Assembly (NCBI GenBank): GCA_905233805.1
Contig: CAJOER010000040.1
Span: forward strand, 1-8,288
Length of the DNA stretch: 8,288 bases
Origin: an uncultured Eubacterium sp.
Lineage (GTDB): Bacteria; Bacillota; Clostridia; Oscillospirales; Acutalibacteraceae
Direction: 5' to 3'
Notes under the pieces: model-generated
Seen by the model: only the letters and a program-made list of their open reading frames with translations
Told to the model about the DNA's origin: nothing
The model's database searches: none
In this document: positions 1 through 4,517 of the stretch, in pieces
Layout of the letters: every line of letters starts with the position of its first letter
How positions within the stretch are numbered: the first letter of the stretch is position 1
Translations under genes and position numbers: made by a program

Positions 1-597
1 GAAATAGTTTCCGTATCCGTTCACGCTATTGACCGTTTTGATAAAATCGCTCATAAAAGGCGCGATACAATCGCCGTATGGGGCGACGGAAACCTTGGAT
101 ATATTACCTCGCTTTTCCTTAAATACACTTTCCCCGAAAGCAAGATTGTAGTTTTCGGTACAGTCAGAGAAAAACTTGCCGACTTTACTTTTGCCGATGA
201 AACCTACCTTGTAAACGAGGTACCCGAAGGCTTTACCATGGACCACGCATTCGAGTGCGTAGGCGGTAACGGAAGCCCTATTGCTATTGAGCAGATTATA
301 GGCCTTATTAAGCCTGAATCCACTATTTCAATTCTCGGCGTTTCCGAATATCCCGTGCCCGTTAATACAAGAATGATTCTTGAAAAGGGTATAAGAATGT
401 TCGGTTCGTCACGTTCCGGCGTTGCCGATTTTCAGCGTACAGTCGATATGTATGTAAAGCATCCCGAAATCATTGATTACCTCGGTAACCTTGTAAGCTC
501 GGTTAACGTTGTAAGACGTACCGCGGATATCAAGGATGCGTTTGAAAAGGATACCAAAAAGGCGTTCGGAAAAACGATAATGAAGTGGGAAGAGTAG
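1..597 (+). CDS. tarJ: Ribulose-5-phosphate reductase TarJ, C-terminal part (5' end cut by window)
   Basis: This is a zinc-type medium-chain dehydrogenase of the TarJ family. In the cytoplasm these NADPH enzymes reduce ribulose 5-phosphate to ribitol 5-phosphate, which TarI turns into CDP-ribitol for teichoic acids or capsule. The frame is open from base 1, and 198 residues remain of a family length near 340, so the N-terminal catalytic zinc domain lies outside the window. Visible features are the Rossmann nucleotide-binding loop GDGNLG (fragment residues 28-33, bases 82-99), DHAFECVGG, the LGVSE..PVNTR stretch, EKGIR and GSSRSG..DFQ. These match my memory of Staphylococcus aureus TarJ closely along the whole fragment. 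The tarI partner would be expected upstream. A less specific alternative is another sugar-alcohol-phosphate dehydrogenase. The next gene starts within about 10 bases, so the two are probably co-transcribed. Confidence 0.88.
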   Translation, partial: EIVSVSVHAIDRFDKIAHKRRDTIAVWGDGNLGYITSLFLKYTFPESKIVVFGTVREKLADFTFADETYLVNEVPEGFTMDHAFECVGGNGSPIAIEQIIGLIKPESTISILGVSEYPVPVNTRMILEKGIRMFGSSRSGVADFQRTVDMYVKHPEIIDYLGNLVSSVNVVRRTADIKDAFEKDTKKAFGKTIMKWEE

Positions 598-607
598 TGT
601 GGTTTTA

Positions 608-1525
608 ATGAAAAGATTAATAAGCGCGGTTCTTGCTTTAACACTTGCCTTAAGCGTGTTTTCAATGCCCGCTTACGCTCAGGCGGCGAGCATTGACCCG
701 CCCGGAAAGCTGTATTCAACTAAACTGAGCAACAGTTCCGCGAAACTCAGCTGGCCTCCGGTTCCCGGCGCTAAAAGATACAACATTTACCGTTCAAAAG
801 AAAAAGACGGAAAATATAAGTTAATTGAGATTTATTTTTACAAAGTCAAAGCAGTTAATAAAAACAATGTTAAAAGCGCTTATTCGGACCCCGCTAAGGT
901 TGACCTTAAAAATATGAAAAAGAACACTATGAACGGTTCTTTTCAGATTGTGTTCAACAAAAAGGGATTCAGTTACAATAAAAAGAATAAACAGTACAAA
1001 ATTACAGGCGTTGTCTGCGACCCGGTTCTCGTTAAAGAATCAGTCGCAAAAAAACTGAAGCCCGGTTCAAAGTTTACTGTAAAATATCAGCTGGATAAAA
1101 ACTCTTTTGTTACCGAGACGTTTAAAGCATACGCCGAGGACGGCTGCTGGGACAAGGAGTATATTGCAGTTAAAACCGTTAAGGCGGAGATTTATAACAG
1201 GAAAACAAAAAAAACGACTCACAAAAAAAGGCTCCACCGCTTTTCGGCATTGAGAAAAGACGAGTTCTTCAGATACGGGAGCTTTTACGTGCTGATTAAC
1301 GACGCCAACGAAACGGTTGACAATTACGCAACAGCCCGAAACGTCACTATCTATATTAACGGAAAAGAACCGGTAATGTGGGAAAACGACGGCGAAAAAT
1401 GGCTTTTTGCCGATTCTTACGGCACTAAATTCAAAAAAGATGAAGGCTATAAGGATGCAAGGCTCGGCGTACACGTTAAAGACTGGTATGTTAATTCATA
1501 CGACAACTGCAGAGTTGTAGGATAA
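608..1525 (+). CDS. Secreted protein with a shortened fibronectin type III-like domain
   Basis: This predicted exported protein has 305 residues from ATG 608. A GTG at 599 would add three residues. I prefer 608 because it gives a clean signal peptide: MKR, a hydrophobic run (residues 4-19) and an AYA cleavage site near residue 24. GGGAAGAG (587-594) is the only ribosome-binding-like stretch, 13 bases before ATG 608 and 4 before the GTG, so neither spacing is ideal. Residues 33-101 look like a bacterial Fn3 domain (KLSW, GAKRYNIYRS, YFYKVKAVN, SAYS), but the central strands seem to be missing. The lysine-rich remainder (about 105-305) matches no family I recognise. It has no LPXTG-type anchor or second membrane helix, so the protein is probably released or held by charge. 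It follows tarJ immediately, which suggests a wall-related role, but the function is unknown. Confidence 0.8.
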   Translation: MKRLISAVLALTLALSVFSMPAYAQAASIDPPGKLYSTKLSNSSAKLSWPPVPGAKRYNIYRSKEKDGKYKLIEIYFYKVKAVNKNNVKSAYSDPAKVDLKNMKKNTMNGSFQIVFNKKGFSYNKKNKQYKITGVVCDPVLVKESVAKKLKPGSKFTVKYQLDKNSFVTETFKAYAEDGCWDKEYIAVKTVKAEIYNRKTKKTTHKKRLHRFSALRKDEFFRYGSFYVLINDANETVDNYATARNVTIYINGKEPVMWENDGEKWLFADSYGTKFKKDEGYKDARLGVHVKDWYVNSYDNCRVVG

Positions 1526-1528
1526 TAA

Positions 1529-1558
1529 AAAAAGCTGTCTCGTTTGAGACAGCTTTTT
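1529..1558. terminator. Bidirectional rho-independent terminator
   Basis: A perfect 13-base-pair stem (1529-1541 with 1546-1558; core GCTGTCTC/GAGACAGC) closes a four-base GTTT loop, with A-rich and T-rich flanks on either side. It lies between the stop of the secreted-protein gene (1525) and the stop of the convergent acyltransferase gene (1561). The A/T-flanked stem gives a U-run in either direction, so it can end both transcripts. Confidence 0.93.
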
Positions 1559-1560
1559 AT

Positions 1561-2631
1561 TTATTGTTTTTTCGGCTTCCAGATTTTTGAGGAAAGCTTT
1601 GCGTAAAGCACGTCGTAAACCTCTGCTATCGCGCAGGTTATCGCAAAGGAAAGTATTACGAAAACGTATCTGTGCGCGTGCGAAATGCCCATCTCATGCA
1701 GTATTATTAACGGAATTCTCTGGAGAATATAAATGCTGAATATATGGTCGCCGAACCAGCTTAAAAGATTGCTCTTTATTTCCACCTTCATAGTGAATAT
1801 CACAACTGCGGCAACGAACATAAATCCGTAAACGGTGTAGAATATCAGATGCTTATAGCTCAGCTGTTTAGTGTAAACGTAAAGCACCGCAACGGCTGCA
1901 ACTGCTGCAAGATAAACAATATCGTTTTTCATAACGATTTTTTCTATGTATTCTTTGAAATACGAATACCAGAAACCGAGAACAAAGAGCAACGCCGTAT
2001 CCCACCAATAAGATTCTTTTCCTATAAAGTACAGTCCGACAATAAACGCGGCGGTTAAAACCGACAGGATAATGATATTGATAATATAATATTTTTCGTT
2101 TTTTAAACGTCCTATGAAATAAAATGAGATAAATGTAAGAATGTAAAGCGAAAGTGTTACAAAAATAAACCAGGTCGATTGCCCTATGCCGTCCCAGGCA
2201 ACGATTGATAACAATATTTTCTTTATTGTCAGCCCTTTGCCGAGGCATATCGCAAGTATCAGATAAAACAATGAGGTGATATTGTAATTAAGAAAAAGAT
2301 TCGGGAAACGCTTGGTTGCAATTGATTTTACGTATGTGTTTTTGCGCTTTTTTATCTGCTCCATAATCCCGTAACCGGAATAGAAAAGGAACATAGCAAC
2401 AACCATTTGTCCTATGTGGTTCTGCATTACTCTGTATGCATCGTCAAAAAAGCCGGTCATGTAATTTGAAAAATAACTGACAGCATGGCTTAAAAAGACA
2501 AGAATAACGAAAATTCCTTTAATTGCCGCCGTGCCGTCGCGGGATATGTAGTTCTTATTGAATTCATTCGGCTTGCTAACAGTCGAGGAGCCGATAATTA
2601 TCATCATCAGTATAAGAATAAAAGCAAACAT
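1561..2631 (-). CDS. Membrane acyltransferase of the acyltransferase-3 family
   Basis: This 356-residue integral membrane protein has about ten hydrophobic segments and family hallmarks of acyltransferase 3 (PF01757): IKGIFVILVFLSHA with the conserved His49 in the first core helix, MFLFYSGYGI (80-89), a basic loop KRFPNLFLNY (107-116), STWFIFVTLSLY (152-163) and a late IYILQR (300-305). Family members move acetyl or other acyl groups onto sugars of O-antigen, capsule, teichoic acid or peptidoglycan at the membrane. The substrate here is unknown. The arginine usual before the first helix is a lysine (Lys38). Start ATG at 2631 has a GAGGTG ribosome binding site (2637-2642) five bases away. It converges on the tarJ pair and has its own promoter. 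A link to decoration of a ribitol-containing polymer is inference from the neighbours only. Confidence 0.87.
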   Translation of the reverse strand: MFAFILILMMIIIGSSTVSKPNEFNKNYISRDGTAAIKGIFVILVFLSHAVSYFSNYMTGFFDDAYRVMQNHIGQMVVAMFLFYSGYGIMEQIKKRKNTYVKSIATKRFPNLFLNYNITSLFYLILAICLGKGLTIKKILLSIVAWDGIGQSTWFIFVTLSLYILTFISFYFIGRLKNEKYYIINIIILSVLTAAFIVGLYFIGKESYWWDTALLFVLGFWYSYFKEYIEKIVMKNDIVYLAAVAAVAVLYVYTKQLSYKHLIFYTVYGFMFVAAVVIFTMKVEIKSNLLSWFGDHIFSIYILQRIPLIILHEMGISHAHRYVFVILSFAITCAIAEVYDVLYAKLSSKIWKPKKQ

Positions 2632-2648
2632 CTTTTCACCTCACGTGT

Positions 2649-2677
2649 ATTATAGCATAAATAATTCGGATTGTAAA
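2649..2677 (-). promoter_or_regulatory. Sigma-A promoter of the acyltransferase gene
   Basis: Read on the minus strand: -35 TTTACA (2672-2677), a 17-base spacer, and an extended -10 TGCTATAAT (2649-2657) with a perfect TATAAT. The predicted transcription start, about seven bases on, falls near 2642, only about 11 bases before the start codon. The GAGGTG ribosome binding site would then lie at the very 5' end of the mRNA. Consensus match and position are clear; promoter activity is inferred. Confidence 0.8.
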
Positions 2678-2719
2678 ATGCAATAATTGTATTTAAAATT
2701 ACTATTCTAAAATATTATA

Positions 2720-2748
2720 TTGAAATTTGTAATAAATAGTGTTAAAAT
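2720..2748 (+). promoter_or_regulatory. Sigma-A promoter of the tepA-ftsK operon
   Basis: TTGAAA (2720-2725), a 17-base spacer and TAAAAT (2743-2748), with an extended -10 TG (2740-2741), in an AT-rich stretch. The transcription start would lie near 2755, leaving a leader of about 46 bases before ATG 2801 that contains GAGGTG (2790-2795). This promoter stands back to back with the acyltransferase promoter, with 42 bases between the two -35 boxes. I see no convincing operator or riboswitch in the leader. It is the only promoter I can see for the downstream genes. Confidence 0.75.
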
Positions 2749-2800
2749 ACTATATGTGTAATTTTGCGTTATTGTCATATACTACATTTGAGGTGTAGCT

Positions 2801-3514
2801 ATGTGTGATAACGCTGAAGAAAAAGATGTGCAGGAAAATGAAAAGGAACGCGAGAGCGCCTTTGAGTCCGGCTCAATAACCGTAATGAAGGACGGGCATT
2901 TTATTCACTGCCTTACCATTATCGGCCAGATTGAAGGGCATATTATTCTTCCGTCGCACAATAAAACAACTAAATACGAGCATGTTATCCCTCAGCTTGT
3001 CGCTATTGAGGAGAGCAGGGAAATTGAAGGTCTTCTGATTATTCTCAATACCGTCGGCGGCGATGTTGAAGCGGGGCTTGCTATTGCCGAGCTTCTCTCC
3101 ACCATGAATACGCCTACCGCGTCTTTGGTTCTCGGCGGCGGCCACTCTATCGGCGTACCTCTTGCCGTAAGCTGTAAAAAGAGCTTTATAGCCAAAAGCG
3201 CAACGATGACCGTTCACCCCGTGAGAATGAACGGAACCGTTCTCGGCGTTCCGCAGACTCTGTCTTATTTTGAAAAAATGCAGGACAGAATCATCCGCTT
3301 TGTTGAGAGCAATTCAAAAATCAGCGCTGACGATTTCCGCGCGCTTATGATGAAAACGGGCGAGCTTATTATGGACGTCGGGTGCGTTCTTGACGGGGAA
3401 GAGGCTGTTTCCTGCGGACTTATTGACGAACTCGGAGGACTGAGCGACGCGCTTGATTTTCTCAATATGAAAATTGAGGAGGGTAACGATGCTTTACACG
3501 GTAATGAATCTTGA
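2801..3514 (+). CDS. tepA: ClpP-fold serine protease, TepA family (translocation-enhancing protein)
   Basis: This 237-residue cytoplasmic protein has no signal peptide and belongs to the ClpP/crotonase superfamily, TepA (YmfB) branch. An acidic N-terminus (1-22) precedes the fold, which begins near IIGQIEGH (40-47). The oxyanion-hole glycines are in NTVGGDV (83-89), the likely nucleophile is Ser116 in GGGHSIG (112-118), and the likely general base is His139 in MTVHP. GEEAVSCGLIDELGG (199-213) matches the end of the ClpP core. Asp192 is a candidate third catalytic residue, although it does not align exactly with the ClpP aspartate. In Bacillus subtilis TepA has been linked to protein export; its substrates are unclear. 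Start ATG 2801 has GAGGTG at a spacing of 5. The 3' end overlaps the ylzJ-like gene by 26 bases. In B. subtilis the order tepA-ylzJ-spoIIIE supports the call. Confidence 0.9.
   Translation: MCDNAEEKDVQENEKERESAFESGSITVMKDGHFIHCLTIIGQIEGHIILPSHNKTTKYEHVIPQLVAIEESREIEGLLIILNTVGGDVEAGLAIAELLSTMNTPTASLVLGGGHSIGVPLAVSCKKSFIAKSATMTVHPVRMNGTVLGVPQTLSYFEKMQDRIIRFVESNSKISADDFRALMMKTGELIMDVGCVLDGEEAVSCGLIDELGGLSDALDFLNMKIEEGNDALHGNES
3476..3483 (+). promoter_or_regulatory. Ribosome binding site of the ylzJ-like gene, inside tepA
   Basis: GAGGAGGG lies five bases before ATG 3489 and inside the last codons of tepA. It fixes the start of the small gene at 3489 rather than an earlier in-frame codon at 3474, which has no such site, and implies translation coupled to tepA. 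Confidence 0.8.
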
Positions 3515-3701
3515 TACGGTTCTGCTCCCGCCGGAAAACGTAAAACGAACGGCGGCAATAATGTCGAGCAATCCGTATGACTATATAAGGGCAGGGTATT
3601 ATCTTGATAACGCCTCGCTCTTCGGAGGAGAAAACAATGTCGATTATAACTGCAATTTTAAACGCCTTGCTTCAGGCAATAGGCTGGATATTGCCGATTA
3701 G
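3489..3701 (+). CDS. ylzJ: YlzJ-like small protein
   Basis: This 70-residue protein begins MLYTVMNLDTVLLPPE, the typical opening of YlzJ-like proteins (MILYT...). It carries SSNPYDYIRAGYYLD (26-40), which resembles the family's conserved S-T-D-P-x-D-Y-L ending. The function of the family is unknown. No signal peptide or membrane segment is visible. Its position directly after tepA is the same as in Bacillus subtilis. It starts inside tepA (26-base overlap) behind a strong GAGGAGGG and runs 65 bases into the uppP-like gene in another frame. The last 21 or so residues, from about VDYNCNF on, therefore share DNA with the first 21 codons of that gene. They look unlike the family and may be an unconstrained tail. 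Identification rests on the N-terminus, one short motif and synteny. Confidence 0.72.
   Translation: MLYTVMNLDTVLLPPENVKRTAAIMSSNPYDYIRAGYYLDNASLFGGENNVDYNCNFKRLASGNRLDIAD
3624..3630 (+). promoter_or_regulatory. Ribosome binding site of the uppP-like gene, inside ylzJ
   Basis: GGAGGAG lies six bases before ATG 3637, within the ylzJ-like reading frame. It decides the start of the membrane protein at 3637 rather than an upstream in-frame TTG at 3604, which would add a polar extension not expected in this family. Confidence 0.82.
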
Positions 3702-4500
3702 CGAATCCGGGCACAGCGCGATATACCACGATTTCGCCGGAATAGCCGACGGCTCGGTATGGCTTGTAACCGGGCTGATACATATAGGCATTTCAATAGG
3801 AATCTTCCTCGCCTCTTTCGGTATATTCAAACGCCTTTCGCTTGAATTTGCAAATACGGTTAAGGAACTGTTTAAAAGACAGTTAAGTATTAAAGAAAGA
3901 ACGCCTTCAAGAAATATGCTGTATATGGTAATGCTCTCGTTTTTACCCATGTTTCTCTGGCTTATCCCGATTAAGCATTACGGCTTTTTATACACTCTTC
4001 TGCGTTCTCTGAGCTTTAACGGAACAATACTTGACGAAGGTATTTTTATTGCGTTTACAGGTCTTCTTATCTTCCTTGCGGTTAAGCAGATGACCGTTTC
4101 AAGAAATGACAAGCCAATATCAATAGTTCCCGCGCTGGTTGTCGGTTTTGCAAGCGTAATACTTATACCTACCGCAGGCTTTTCTCTTACCGCGGGAGTC
4201 TTTACGATACTCGCTCTTTTCGGAGTTATGAAAAACACGGCTTACAGATACGCCCTTGTTATGAGCGTTCCCGTTCTTCTTGTAATGGGTATTATTGAGG
4301 CCGCTACTTCCAAATATTCAGCGGGCGTAATTGAAATTATCCTCGGAATTGTAATATCGGTTATTGCAGCATTTCTCTGTACACGTTTATTAAAGTTTAT
4401 TATAAAAAAACAGTATCTAGGTTATTTTGCGTACTACGATTTGGGACTCGGCGTTCTCGCCGCTATAATCGGCGCAATACAGTTAATTGTAAGAAACTAA
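3637..4500 (+). CDS. Divergent UppP/BacA-like membrane protein, catalytic residues substituted
   Basis: This 287-residue polytopic membrane protein resembles undecaprenyl-diphosphate phosphatase (UppP/BacA), which recycles the wall lipid carrier. It has the usual family length and two inverted signature regions. Motif 1 is QAIGWILPISESGH (13-26), against the usual E/Q-xxx-E-F-L-P-x-S-S-S/T-G-H. Gln13 and His26 are kept, but the second acid is Trp17 and the second serine is Glu23. Motif 2 is AGFSLTAGV (180-188), against P-G-x-S-R-S-G-x-T. Ser183 is kept, but the essential arginine is Leu184 and the threonine is Val188. About eight hydrophobic segments are visible. The family call comes from the pattern. 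Loss of phosphatase activity is inferred, and a lipid-binding, transport or other role is possible. It lies between ylzJ and ftsK, overlaps ylzJ by 65 bases, and ends 17 bases before ftsK. Confidence 0.78.
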   Translation: MSIITAILNALLQAIGWILPISESGHSAIYHDFAGIADGSVWLVTGLIHIGISIGIFLASFGIFKRLSLEFANTVKELFKRQLSIKERTPSRNMLYMVMLSFLPMFLWLIPIKHYGFLYTLLRSLSFNGTILDEGIFIAFTGLLIFLAVKQMTVSRNDKPISIVPALVVGFASVILIPTAGFSLTAGVFTILALFGVMKNTAYRYALVMSVPVLLVMGIIEAATSKYSAGVIEIILGIVISVIAAFLCTRLLKFIIKKQYLGYFAYYDLGLGVLAAIIGAIQLIVRN

Positions 4501-4517
4501 ACAGGCAGGAATTTTAA

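Noticed and set aside
1207..1229. A8 and A7 runs in the secreted-protein gene as a possible slippage or phase-variation switch
   Set aside because: The runs fit a lysine-rich stretch (RKTKKTTHKK), are short, and the frame is intact; A-runs are common in this gene.
1067..1474. Open frame of 135 codons on the minus strand inside the secreted-protein gene
   Set aside because: The plus-strand frame has a signal peptide and an Fn3-like domain; the antisense product shows no recognisable feature and no good start context.
2751..2781. Inverted TATATG/CATATA pair in the tepA leader
   Set aside because: Six AT-rich pairs with a 19-base loop would form a weak hairpin; not enough for a riboswitch or attenuator.
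3604..3636. Upstream in-frame TTG start for the uppP-like protein
   Set aside because: It would add a polar 11-residue extension and lacks a ribosome site, whereas ATG 3637 has GGAGGAG at a spacing of 6.
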